Shown here piece after piece: positions 35,713 through 44,567 of a stretch of 64,000 bases of DNA. The translations under genes were made by a program, and so were the position numbers. Source of the DNA: Myxococcus stipitatus DSM 14675 (GTDB lineage Bacteria; Myxococcota; Myxococcia; Myxococcales; Myxococcaceae); NCBI RefSeq assembly GCF_000331735.1, contig NC_020126.1, positions 7,629,501 to 7,693,500 on the forward strand, given 5' to 3'. The first letter of the stretch is position 1. Each line of letters opens with the position of its first letter. A model generated the notes under the pieces. It searched no databases. It had not been told where the DNA came from and worked only from the letters and a program-made list of their open reading frames with translations.

Positions 35713-37883
35713 AGAGATGGGCCGCCCTGCTGCTGCTGGCGGTGGCGTGGAGTGCCCATGCGGCCGACGCGCCCGCGCCGCTCAAGCTGTGGCATGCCTA
35801 CCGCGGCGGCGAGGAGACCGCGCTCCTCCAGGCGACCGCGCGCTTCACCGAGACGACGGGCGTGAAGGTGGACCTGCTGGGCCTGCCGTATGACGCCTAC
35901 GCGCACAAGCTGACCAACGCGATTCCGCACGGCGCGGGTCCGGATGTCTTCATCTTCAACCACGAGCGGCTGCGCAACTTCCACGCGCAGAACCTGGTCG
36001 CCGCCACCGCGAAGGACTTCGTCCGGGCGGACTACTTCGCGAACACGGTGGAGGCGCTGGAGGTGGAGGGCCAGGTGTATGGCTATCCCCTCTCGCTCAA
36101 GTCGCTCGCGCTCTACGTCAACACGGACCTGGTGCCTCGCCCTCCGGCTTCGACGCGGGAATTGCTGGCGCTGCTGCCCTCGCTGTCCAACGCGGCCGAG
36201 GGCCGATTCGGGCTGGTGTACGAGAGCGGAGACTTCTACTTCCATGCCCCCTTCCTCTTCGGCTTCGACGGCCCCCTCTTCGATGCCACGGGCCGGGCCC
36301 GCTTCGACACGCCGGGGATGGCGCGCTCGCTGGCCTTCGTGAAGCGGCTCCAAGACGAGCGGTGGATGCCGCAAGAAGTGTCCGGGGCGCTGGTGAAGAC
36401 CCTCTTCAACGACGGCCGCGCGGCGATGCTCATCAGCGGCCCGTGGTTCGCGGGGGAGATTGCGCCCACCGTGCGCTACCGCGTGGTGGCGCTGCCCACG
36501 GTGAGCGAGACGGGCACGCCCATGAAGCCGTTCCTGGGCGTGGAGGCAGCGTTCGTCTCGGCGCGCTCGGAGCAGGCCGCGCAAGCCCATGCGCTGGCGC
36601 GCTTCCTGTCCGTGGGCGAGGCGTCCCGGGTGCGCACCACGGTGGGCCGGCAGATTCCCGCGGACGTGGCGGCCTATGAGACGCAGGAGGTGAAGGACGA
36701 CACGCTCATCTCCTCCTTCCGCGAGGCCGCGCGAGATGCGACGCCCATGCCCAACACGCTGGAGATGGCCCGCGTGTGGGAGCCCATGAAGCTGGCCTTG
36801 CGCGCGGTGCTCCAGGGAGGCGTGAAGCCCGAGGACGCGGGTGCGCTGGCGGACCGCCGCTATCGCGCGCTGCACCGCGAGCGGCCCAACGACGCGAACC
36901 CCGTTCCGTGGCTGGGGTTCGTGGGCGCCATGGCGCTGGGCGGCACGGCGTATGTGCTGCGGCGACCCGCGGGAGGACAGTCCCTGCGCCAGCGCTATCC
37001 GGACCTCGCTCGAGCGGCGACCTACGTGGCGCCAGCCGCCGCGGGGGTGCTGGTGTTGGTGTTCATTCCGTTCGCGGTGGGCCTGAGCCTGTCGCTGTTC
37101 CACCACGACGCGGGGCAGTACACCTTCGTGGGGCTGGCCAACTTCGTCGACATCCTGGCGAGCCGGGGCTACAGCATCAGCGAGCCGCTCTCGTTCTACT
37201 TCACGCTGGCGGTGACGCTCCTCTGGGCGGTGGTGAACGTGGTGCTCCACGTGTGCATCGGCCTGGGGCTGGCGCTGCTCTTGAGGGACCCGCTGCTGAA
37301 GCTGCGCGGCATGTACCGCGTGCTGCTCATCATCCCGTGGGCGGTGCCCAACTACATCACCGCGCTGATGTGGAAGGGCATGTTCCACCGGCAGTTCGGC
37401 GCCATCAACGGCCTGCTCACGTTGCTGGGCTTGGAGCCCGTGAGCTGGTTCACCCGCTTCTCCACGGCCTTCGCGGCCAACGTCGCCACCAACACGTGGC
37501 TGGGCTTCCCCTTCATGATGGTGGTGGCGCTGGGGGCGCTCCAGTCCATTCCGCAGGAGCTCTATGAGGCCGCGGAGGTGGATGGCGCCAGCCGCTGGAC
37601 GCAGTTCCGGCGCATCACCCTGCCCCTCTTGAAGCCCGCCATGCTGCCCGCGGTGGTCCTGGGCAGCGTGTGGACGTTCAACATGTTCAACATCATCTAC
37701 CTCGTGTCGGGCGGAGAGCCGGGCGGCGGCACGGACATCCTGGTGTCCGAGGCATTCCGCTGGGCCTTCCAGCGCAACGAGCAGTACGGCTTCGCGGCGG
37801 CGTACTCGGTCCTCATCTTCCTGGTGCTGCTGGGGTGGTCCGCCTTCACCAAGCGCCTGCTGCGCACCGAGGAGTCCGCGTGA
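35709..37883 (+). CDS. Fused maltodextrin-binding protein and ABC permease (MalE-MalF fusion)
   Basis: 724 residues, two normally separate proteins in one chain. A cleavable-type signal (1-19, AHA) precedes a full family 1 solute-binding domain (about 22-395; LKLWHAYRGGEE, GPDVFIFNHERL, GRAAMLISGPWF). After one hydrophobic segment (about 400-418) comes a MalF-like permease with about six helices and a perfect EAA loop (EAAEVDGASRWTQFRRITLP, about 619-638). The binding domain would stay tethered on the periplasmic face. The reading frame is uninterrupted and the ends couple to malK and malG, so this is a real fusion, not a sequencing error. Confidence 0.9.
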   Translation: MKRWAALLLLAVAWSAHAADAPAPLKLWHAYRGGEETALLQATARFTETTGVKVDLLGLPYDAYAHKLTNAIPHGAGPDVFIFNHERLRNFHAQNLVAATAKDFVRADYFANTVEALEVEGQVYGYPLSLKSLALYVNTDLVPRPPASTRELLALLPSLSNAAEGRFGLVYESGDFYFHAPFLFGFDGPLFDATGRARFDTPGMARSLAFVKRLQDERWMPQEVSGALVKTLFNDGRAAMLISGPWFAGEIAPTVRYRVVALPTVSETGTPMKPFLGVEAAFVSARSEQAAQAHALARFLSVGEASRVRTTVGRQIPADVAAYETQEVKDDTLISSFREAARDATPMPNTLEMARVWEPMKLALRAVLQGGVKPEDAGALADRRYRALHRERPNDANPVPWLGFVGAMALGGTAYVLRRPAGGQSLRQRYPDLARAATYVAPAAAGVLVLVFIPFAVGLSLSLFHHDAGQYTFVGLANFVDILASRGYSISEPLSFYFTLAVTLLWAVVNVVLHVCIGLGLALLLRDPLLKLRGMYRVLLIIPWAVPNYITALMWKGMFHRQFGAINGLLTLLGLEPVSWFTRFSTAFAANVATNTWLGFPFMMVVALGALQSIPQELYEAAEVDGASRWTQFRRITLPLLKPAMLPAVVLGSVWTFNMFNIIYLVSGGEPGGGTDILVSEAFRWAFQRNEQYGFAAAYSVLIFLVLLGWSAFTKRLLRTEESA

Positions 37884-38731
37884 TGAAGAAGCCCTCCTGG
37901 CTGAAGATGGCGGGCATCCACGCGGGGCTGAGCGTGATGTGCATGGTGACGCTCTACCCCGTGCTGTGGGTGGTGAAGATGGCGCTGTCGCCCGTGGACG
38001 GCATGTCGCTCACGGCCAATCCCTTCCCCGACGCCGTCACGTTCGACCACTTCCGCGAGGTGCTCTGGAGCTCGGACGCGCAGGGGCGCTGGGTGTTCGG
38101 GCGACAGCTGATGGCGAGCCTCATCGTGGGCGGCGCCACCACGGTGGTGGGCTTGGGCCTCGCGGTGACGGCGGCCTATGCGCTGTCGCGCTTCCGCTTC
38201 CCCGGGAAGGAAGGCGGGATGCAGGCCCTGCTCATCACGCAGATGTTCCCGGCGACGCTGATGCTGGTGCCCATCTACGGCATCCTCCAGAAGCTGGGGC
38301 TGCTCGACAGCCTCACGGGGCTGGTGCTGGTCTACGCCACCACCTCGCTGCCCTTCTGCATCTGGATGTTGAAGGGCTACTTCGACACGCTGCCGCGTGA
38401 GCTGGAGGAGGCGGCGGTGATGGACGGGGCCTCGCCGTTCCAGGTGTTCATCCATGTCGTGCTGCCACTGGCCCGCCCCGCGCTGGCCGTGACGGCGCTG
38501 TTCTCCTTCATGACCGCGTGGAACGAGTTCGTGCTCGCCGCCACGCTCATCAATGACCCGACCCGCTTCACCCTGCCCGTCGCCCTCCAGCGGTACGTGG
38601 GCGAGTACAAGGTGGAGTGGGGAAAGTTCGCCGCCTGCGCGTTGGTGGTCTCCGCGCCGGTCATGGCGCTGTTCTTCGCTCTCCAGAAACACCTCGTCGG
38701 CGGTCTCACCGCTGGCGGAGTCAAGGGGTGA
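37883..38731 (+). CDS. malG: Maltodextrin ABC transporter permease (MalG type)
   Basis: 282 residues with six transmembrane helices and the EAA loop EEAAVMDGASPFQVFIHVVL for MalK contact. Inner-membrane partner of the MalE-MalF fusion. The ATG at 37883 shares one base with the fusion stop (TGATG). Only six bases separate its stop from the start of the large repeat lipoprotein, suggesting the latter is in the same operon. Confidence 0.93.
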   Translation: MKKPSWLKMAGIHAGLSVMCMVTLYPVLWVVKMALSPVDGMSLTANPFPDAVTFDHFREVLWSSDAQGRWVFGRQLMASLIVGGATTVVGLGLAVTAAYALSRFRFPGKEGGMQALLITQMFPATLMLVPIYGILQKLGLLDSLTGLVLVYATTSLPFCIWMLKGYFDTLPRELEEAAVMDGASPFQVFIHVVLPLARPALAVTALFSFMTAWNEFVLAATLINDPTRFTLPVALQRYVGEYKVEWGKFAACALVVSAPVMALFFALQKHLVGGLTAGGVKG

Positions 38732-38737
38732 TGGCCG

Positions 38738-41700
38738 ATGTCGTCGCGGTGTTCGCGTTTCATCCTTCTCGTCCTGCCGTTGCTCGCGCTGGCCTGTGGT
38801 GATTCCCCGAAGGGACATCCGCCACCCTCGCCCACTCCGCCCACCGTTCGCGAAGTCACGCCCACGGGGGGGCCCATCGCCGGGAACACGCTCATCAACG
38901 TCTACGGCTCGGGGTTCGAGCCGGGCGCGAAGCTCTACCTGGGCAACCAGGAAGCGCTGCGCACCGTCGTGGTCAACGCCTTCCGCATCTACGGCTACTC
39001 GCCCACGTCGAGCACCGCGAAGGTGGACGTCCGCGTGGTGAATCCGGACAGCAGCTTCGGCGTGCTGGTCGGGGGCTTCACCTACGAGGGACCGCCGACC
39101 GCGTCCATCAGCCAGGCCGAGGTCCTCAACAGCAACACGGAGGCCATCAGCGGCGGGCCACCGGTGGGTGTGCTCGTGCGAGGCGCCATCACCGTCGCGG
39201 GCCTGACGCGAGGCGTGGGCCAGGGCGGCGGCGTGCGCGCGCAGGTGGGCTTTGCTCCCGCGGACGCGGAGCTGCTCAAGCCGGAGAGCTACACGTGGGA
39301 AGAGGCCACGTACGAGGGCGACTCCGACAGCGGCGAAGCGGATATCTACAAGGGCAACGTGCTGTTGCAGCCCGCCATCGGAGGCGAGAGTCGGGAGTGG
39401 GTCATCACCCTGCGCTTCTCCATCGACGGAGGGAAGACCTGGGTGATGGCGGATGGCGACGGCATGGCCAACGGCGTGGCGGCGAACATGCTGCGCCGGG
39501 TGTTCATCTCTCGGCCTCGCGTGGACTACTGCAAGCTGGGGCCCGATGGGAGCGGCGCCAACCCCGAGGTGTTCTACCGCCCCACGGACTCGACGCTGCA
39601 CAAGGTGCTGGGGCAGGTCTTCGCGGCGGGCATCACGCAAGGCGCGGGGGCGGGCTCGGGGGTGGTGGCGCAGTTGGGCATCGGGCCGGAGGGGACGGAC
39701 CCTCGGGAGTCGAAGGACTGGACGTGGGTGCCCGCGGTCTACAAGGCCGAGCACGGCAACAACGACGAGTGGGAGGCGGAGCTGCCCAACCCGGGCACGG
39801 TGGGCACGTACAAGCTCGCCTTCCGCTTCAGCATCAGCGCGAACGCGTGGCGCGTGTGTGACGCGGACGGTGTCAACGACAGCACCGAGGGCCCGCTGAC
39901 GTTCAGCACGACGAAGCTGGGCACGCTCACGGTGGGCAACGAGGCGCCGAAGCCGCCCGTCGGCTGGTGCAAGATTGGCGAGGACCAGAAGGCGCCCGAG
40001 GTCATCGCCTACCAGACGACGCAGACGGCGGGGCTGAAGACTGTCTATGCCCAGGTCAACATGACGGGCGTGACGGACAAGGTCGGCGCGGGGCCTGGGT
40101 TGTCGGGTCAGCTCGGCTGGGGGCCGGCGAATGAGGACCCTCGCGACTCGCCGGTGTGGAACTGGGGCACGCCGCTCGTCTTCAACAAGGACAACTTCAC
40201 GGTCAACGACGAGTGGAAGGCCGTGCTCCCCAACCCTGGGCAGAACGGCAGCTTCCGCTACGCGGTCCGCTTCAGCGCCAACGGCGGGCCTGTGCGCGTC
40301 TGCGATGGGAATGGCACGGACGATGGAGGACAGGCGTTCGAGCTGGACCAGTTGGGCGAGCTGTCCGTGTCCGGCACGGTGGTGGTGCCCAAGGTCATCG
40401 GCTACTGCAAGATGGGGCCGTCGAACGTCAGCACCCCGGAGACGGTGGACTACGCGACGGGGGCGGTGCCCAACCACCCGGTCCTCGCGCAAGTGTTCGT
40501 GCAGGGTGTGACGGACAGCCAGGGTGTTGGCGCGGGAGTGGAGGGACAGCTCGGCTGGGGGCCCGTGGGTGAGGACCCGGCCACGTCGGCGCAGTGGAAC
40601 TGGTCGACCTCGGCGACGTACCTGGATGAGTCCGGCAACAACGACCAGTTCGAGACGACGCTGCCCAATCCGGGTGCGGTGGGCAGCTACCGCTTCGTGT
40701 ACCGGTTCAAGGTGAACGACGGCGCGTGGATGCTGTGCGACTCGAATGGGAACAACGGCGGAACGCTGACCTTCGACCCGGCGATGATGGGCACCGTCAA
40801 TGTGGTCGCACCGCAAGACGTCACCATCGGCTGGTGCAAGCTCGGCGGTGAGGCCACCGAGCCCCCGCCGAGCGAGGTGTACCGCGTGGGGCAGGCGGCG
40901 AAGACCGTCTACGCCCAGGTCTACATGCAGGGCGTCACGCCGGGAGCGGGCGCGGGCACGGGGATTCAGGGTCAGGTGGGCTACGGCCCCGAGACCGATG
41001 CGCCGGAGTCAGCGAGCTGGCACTGGACGTCCACGGGCGCGAGCTTCAACCGCGAGTCTGGCGACAACCAGAGCAATGACGAGTGGATGGCGCCGCTGCC
41101 CAACCCGGGCACGACGGGTCGCTACAAGTTCGCGTTCCGCTTCAACGTGAACGGGGGGAACTACCGGTACTGCGACGCGGATGGACTGGGCACCAACGGC
41201 TTCACGTTGGAGCAGGCGGGAGGGCTGGAGGTGAGGCCCGTCGCGGTGGACGCGTGCCAGCTCGTGGGGCCCGCGACGCTCAACGCGACACCGGGAGGCA
41301 CCACGCCGGTGGTGCGTGGACAGGTGCTGGTGACGACGGTGACGGATGCCATCAGTGGAGCGGCGGGCGCGGGCATCACCGCGGAGGTGGGCCATGGGCC
41401 TGCGGACTCGAACCCGGCCACGGCGTCGGGCTGGTCGTGGACCGCGGCCAGCTTCGCGGTCGAGACGGAGGGCGGCGCGCAGGATGCCTATGAAACGGCG
41501 CTGACGGCTCCTGCAACGGAGGGCACGTATGCGGTGGCGGTGCGCTTCCGATATCAGACCGGTGCGTGGGCGTACTGCGACCGGGACGGGAGCGCCAATG
41601 GGTACCAGACGGCGCAGGCCGCCACGTTGTCGGTGGTGGAGGTCGTCCCTCCTCGAGTGGACAGGTGCAGGCTCGGGGGAGAGGTCGCGGGTCCACCGCC

Positions 41701-42856
41701 GCGTGAGACGTACGGGTTGGGAGCCCAGGCCTCGAGGGTCATCGCGGTCCAGGTCCACGAAGCCGGAGTGACGCCGGGCGATGGCGCCGGAGCGGACATC
41801 GTCGCCGAGCTGGGTGTCGGACCGGCAGGGATGGGTCCCGGGGACGCCAGCTGGGAGTGGGTCTCCGCGACTCATGGTGCGGACACGGGCGCCGGGCAGG
41901 ATGACGAGTACCGGGCGACGCTCCCCAACCGGGCGACGGCGGGGCTCTACCGCTTCGCCTACCGCGTGAGGCTGGGAGCGGGGCCCTTCGTGTACTGCGA
42001 CGCGCATGGAACCACGGAGGGCGGGGACACCTTCGACATCGCCCAGGCGGGAACCCTGGTGGTGCGGGACTACGCCTCCGAGTCCTGCCAGCTCATGACC
42101 ACGGGTCCGATTTCAGTGGGCAGTGGTGGCGCAGTCACGGTGACAGGCCACATCCACGCGCCGGGACTCACGACCGGAGCAGGAGCCGCCGAGGGGCTTC
42201 AGGTCCAGGTGGGCCTGGGCAACGCGGACAGGAATGCCTCGGAGGCGCCTGGCGACTTCACCTGGAAGGCCACTCCGTACTCGGGCGGAGTCCCGGAAGC
42301 ACCCGGCACCGGGGAGTTCACGACCACCCTTCATCCCGCCTACCAAGGCAGCCGTGCCGCGAGTCTGCGCTACGGCTCGGATGGTACGAACTGGAAGTAT
42401 TGCGACCGGGACGGCAGTGCAGTGGGCGGCTACACGCAGGACCAGCAGCTCGCGGTCACCGTCAGCCAGCACCAGGACATCGACTACTGCAACGTGCAGT
42501 GGCCCTTCACCGCGACGGGCGGAACGACCATCTATGGGCAGGTGAACGAAGGCGGGGTCACCCCTGGCGGGGGCCCAGGCGCGGGCATCGTGGCCGAGCT
42601 CGGATTCGGCAACGCCCAGCAGGACCCGGGGGTCTCGGGGTGGACGTGGATCGCCGCGGGGTTCAACTCCGACAGCGGGAATAACGACGAGTACGCCGTG
42701 ACCCTCCCCGCGCTCGCCCCCGCGGGGGCCTCCTACGTGTACCGGTACTCGTTGAATGGTGGCCCCTACTGCTACGGCGACCGGAACGACCGAGGAGGAA
42801 GCAGCAACGGCTTCCAGGGAGAGGACCTCGGAACCATCGGGGCAGCCCCTCCCTAG
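38738..42856 (+). CDS. Large surface lipoprotein with IPT/TIG domain and nine ~140-residue repeats
   Basis: 1372 residues. Lipoprotein signal with cleavage Cys at 20 (LALAC). Residues about 33-120 form an IPT/TIG domain. Nine tandem repeats follow; repeats 1-8 open with a Cys (265, 411, 557, 700, 840, 977, 1117, 1251; period 134-146). The repeat core reads roughly G-V-T-x-G-x-G-A-G, then Q-L-G-x-G-P, W-x-W, NNDE-aromatic, LPNPG, Y-R/K-aromatic-RFS, and ends with a second Cys in CDADG-like loops. Repeat 0 (about 123-262) lacks both Cys, which suggests each repeat closes a disulfide. No catalytic motif is seen. It starts six bases after malG, so a glucan-binding or scaffold role on the cell surface is plausible but unproven. 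Confidence 0.85.
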   Translation: MSSRCSRFILLVLPLLALACGDSPKGHPPPSPTPPTVREVTPTGGPIAGNTLINVYGSGFEPGAKLYLGNQEALRTVVVNAFRIYGYSPTSSTAKVDVRVVNPDSSFGVLVGGFTYEGPPTASISQAEVLNSNTEAISGGPPVGVLVRGAITVAGLTRGVGQGGGVRAQVGFAPADAELLKPESYTWEEATYEGDSDSGEADIYKGNVLLQPAIGGESREWVITLRFSIDGGKTWVMADGDGMANGVAANMLRRVFISRPRVDYCKLGPDGSGANPEVFYRPTDSTLHKVLGQVFAAGITQGAGAGSGVVAQLGIGPEGTDPRESKDWTWVPAVYKAEHGNNDEWEAELPNPGTVGTYKLAFRFSISANAWRVCDADGVNDSTEGPLTFSTTKLGTLTVGNEAPKPPVGWCKIGEDQKAPEVIAYQTTQTAGLKTVYAQVNMTGVTDKVGAGPGLSGQLGWGPANEDPRDSPVWNWGTPLVFNKDNFTVNDEWKAVLPNPGQNGSFRYAVRFSANGGPVRVCDGNGTDDGGQAFELDQLGELSVSGTVVVPKVIGYCKMGPSNVSTPETVDYATGAVPNHPVLAQVFVQGVTDSQGVGAGVEGQLGWGPVGEDPATSAQWNWSTSATYLDESGNNDQFETTLPNPGAVGSYRFVYRFKVNDGAWMLCDSNGNNGGTLTFDPAMMGTVNVVAPQDVTIGWCKLGGEATEPPPSEVYRVGQAAKTVYAQVYMQGVTPGAGAGTGIQGQVGYGPETDAPESASWHWTSTGASFNRESGDNQSNDEWMAPLPNPGTTGRYKFAFRFNVNGGNYRYCDADGLGTNGFTLEQAGGLEVRPVAVDACQLVGPATLNATPGGTTPVVRGQVLVTTVTDAISGAAGAGITAEVGHGPADSNPATASGWSWTAASFAVETEGGAQDAYETALTAPATEGTYAVAVRFRYQTGAWAYCDRDGSANGYQTAQAATLSVVEVVPPRVDRCRLGGEVAGPPPRETYGLGAQASRVIAVQVHEAGVTPGDGAGADIVAELGVGPAGMGPGDASWEWVSATHGADTGAGQDDEYRATLPNRATAGLYRFAYRVRLGAGPFVYCDAHGTTEGGDTFDIAQAGTLVVRDYASESCQLMTTGPISVGSGGAVTVTGHIHAPGLTTGAGAAEGLQVQVGLGNADRNASEAPGDFTWKATPYSGGVPEAPGTGEFTTTLHPAYQGSRAASLRYGSDGTNWKYCDRDGSAVGGYTQDQQLAVTVSQHQDIDYCNVQWPFTATGGTTIYGQVNEGGVTPGGGPGAGIVAELGFGNAQQDPGVSGWTWIAAGFNSDSGNNDEYAVTLPALAPAGASYVYRYSLNGGPYCYGDRNDRGGSSNGFQGEDLGTIGAAPP

Positions 42857-42873
42857 GCCCTCTAAGTCACCGT

Positions 42874-42902
42874 GCGCGCGGGCATTTTCACGGTCCGCGC
42901 GC
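42874..42902. terminator. GC-rich hairpin after the repeat lipoprotein gene
   Basis: GCGCGCGG (42874-42881) pairs with CCGCGCGC (42895-42902), 17 bases past the stop at 42856 and ahead of the tRNA promoter. No U tract follows; a terminator is likely from position only. Confidence 0.45.
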
Positions 42903-42939
42903 GCGTTGACCGAATGATCTAGCGGTTCGAAACAGGTGC

Positions 42940-42966
42940 TTGACAGTGGAGGGATGCACTTATAAA
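42940..42966 (+). promoter_or_regulatory. Promoter of the tRNA-Val/tRNA-Asp operon
   Basis: Consensus -35 TTGACA (42940-42945) and -10 TATAAA (42961-42966) with a short 15-base spacer, followed by a GC-rich stretch usual for stable-RNA promoters. The first tRNA begins 32 bases after the -10 box. Confidence 0.7.
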
Positions 42967-42998
42967 AGCCCCCCCATCGCAGCGCGGAACACGCCTCC

Positions 42999-43070
42999 GG
43001 GCGGATAGCTCAGCGGCAGAGCGTCGCCCTTACAAGGCGAGGGTCACAGGTTCAATCCCTGTTCCGCCCA
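42999..43070 (+). tRNA. tRNA-Val (anticodon TAC)
   Basis: 72 bases. The acceptor stem GGGCGGA (42999-43005) pairs with TCCGCCC (43063-43069). The anticodon stem-loop TCGCC-CTTACAA-GGCGA gives anticodon TAC, and the T loop is GGTTCAATC. Discriminator A; the CCA end is not encoded. Confidence 0.95.
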
Positions 43071-43081
43071 AGATTTGTTGT

Positions 43082-43158
<77 letters not shown>

Positions 43159-43165
43159 AGAGAAG

Positions 43166-43199
43166 CCCCCGTAAGTCTCCGGACTTACGGGGGTTTTTT
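43166..43199 (+). terminator. Rho-independent terminator of the tRNA operon
   Basis: A perfect twelve-base stem CCCCCGTAAGTC (43166-43177) with its complement (43182-43193), a four-base loop, then six T residues (43194-43199). Confidence 0.92.
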
Positions 43200-43229
43200 C
43201 TTTTCTGGGCTCTTCGCCTTTGGGCCTCA

Positions 43230-43345
43230 TCATCTCCTCCGAGCTGTCGCAGGCGTCCCTAGGAAGTGCATGTAGCGCCGGACGGGGGTGAGAGACTCGT
43301 GCCCCGCCAACTCCTGGATCGCCTTCGTCGGGGCACCCTGGGCTG
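43230..43345 (-). pseudogene. C-terminal remnant of a tyrosine-recombinase integrase
   Basis: The minus-strand frame ending at the TGA at 43230-43232 reads APTKAIQELAGHESLTPV followed by RRYMHF, the last helix region of phage-type integrases with the catalytic Tyr. The upstream part is missing: homology stops at 43345, where the coding end of an IS5-like remnant begins. The integrase tail points toward the tRNA-Asp 3' end, so an integrative element probably once inserted there. Confidence 0.75.
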
Positions 43346-44123
43346 CTAGAGCGTGCCCGCAGATTGATGCCAGAGAAGGGTAGAGGCGATGAGGACCATC
43401 GCCAGGTAGTTGGCGGCGCCCTTGTCGTAGCGCGGCTCAAACCTCCGACTCTGAGTCAGTTGATTGAAGAGGTACTTCACCCAGCAGCGCTTGCAACAGG
43501 CCGCATGGAGAAAGGTGCGAAGGAGCGACTGGTCCGGGCGAGTGGGAATGACGGCCTGCACCCGGCACTCGCGACATCAGGCCTGCAGGCCGTTGTAGCT
43601 GTAGTCCCTTTCTTCGACGAGGGCACTTGGCAGTCGAGACGCGATGCCCCTGGTGTATGGGCACGAGGGACGCCTCCTCCAGCCATTAGCGCCGGGAAAT
43701 CTTGCGTCTCATGCTGTGGAGCTTGGTCGAGAAGCCCCCCTGGCTGCTCCCGAGCGCTTCGGTTCCCCCCTTTCTCGGCGCCCCCCGCGCACTCGCCGCG
43801 TGCTGGTGCGCTCACACCACCCTGCGTCTACGTACGAATACAGCGTCCAGTCCAGCCGCCCGTCCTCATTCGCCTAAGCCTGCAACTGGCGCAGGATTCG
43901 CGCCCAGCCGCCTACCACCGACAGAAGCGGCTGCTGAGCGTCTTCCAGCTCCCGAATCGCTCTCGAGAGACCTCCCCCATGACACTCCGGTACGCAGCAC
44001 CCAGCAGATACCGTCCGGCACCAGCCGATGGTCTTCATGCGGGCGTCCCATGGCTGGCCGCGGAGGCGGCGGCAGGCAGACCAGTCTCTCCCATTGCCCG
44101 TCGGTGAATTCTCCCCAGATCAT
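43346..44123 (-). pseudogene. Decayed IS5-family transposase
   Basis: Pieces of one transposase lie in several minus-strand frames. The N terminus reads FTDGQWERL and GICWVLRTGVSW (from 44123), then ERFGSWKTLSSRFCRW in another frame broken by a stop, LDWTLYSYVDA, and a C terminus RRFEPRYDKGAANYLAM ending at the TAG at 43346. Several frameshifts and stops make it inactive. It interrupts the integrase remnant. I could not define terminal inverted repeats; the outer end toward 44300 is unclear. Confidence 0.75.
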
Positions 44124-44567
44124 GCCTTCTCAACGCCGGACAGCCCCACAAGGCTTTGAAGATGCGGTCCCCTGTCGAGCACCGACGCGCAACGTCACCT
44201 CTCTGACTGTGTCCGATTTGACGGGGGAAACTCCATTGAGGCCCTGGCTCCGTACACCCCAAGGAAGAGCGAATGAGATTGGCCCTCGGCTTCCGGCGAA
44301 CACCCAGGGGAACCCTCCGGGTGCAGGGGTCGCACTGGAGCGAGGAGGTCCGGGCTCTTAAGTCCTCACGCTCCAGTGTTAATCGTCTCGGGCAGCGTCC
44401 AGGCAGGCAAGCATGAGTACCTGCTCGCTGGTTGTGCGGGTATCTCCCAGGTGGTACCCATCATGAGAGCGACCCCGAGGCGTCCCGAAGTTGCTTCGTC
44501 AGACCCTTTGGGTAACTTGCCGCGCTGTCGCCCTCCAGGCGGTGTGGCGGACTTGAGGACGAGGACG
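44124..44567. other. Non-coding stretch before the restriction operon
   Basis: About 440 bases between the IS5-like remnant and the methyltransferase start. I see no supported gene. It may hold the outer end of the IS element and the operon promoter. In-frame ATGs at 44376 and 44463 could extend the methyltransferase, but the added residues show no family similarity. Confidence 0.5.

Noticed and set aside
37697-40816. 1039-codon minus-strand open frame over malG and the repeat lipoprotein
   Set aside because: Composition and His/Arg richness are typical of a shadow frame; the plus strand has signal peptide, EAA loop and periodic Cys.
38738-42856. CRISPR or DNA-level tandem repeat
   Set aside because: The repetition is at protein level with 134-146-residue units and strong nucleotide divergence; no short direct repeats with spacers occur anywhere in the window.
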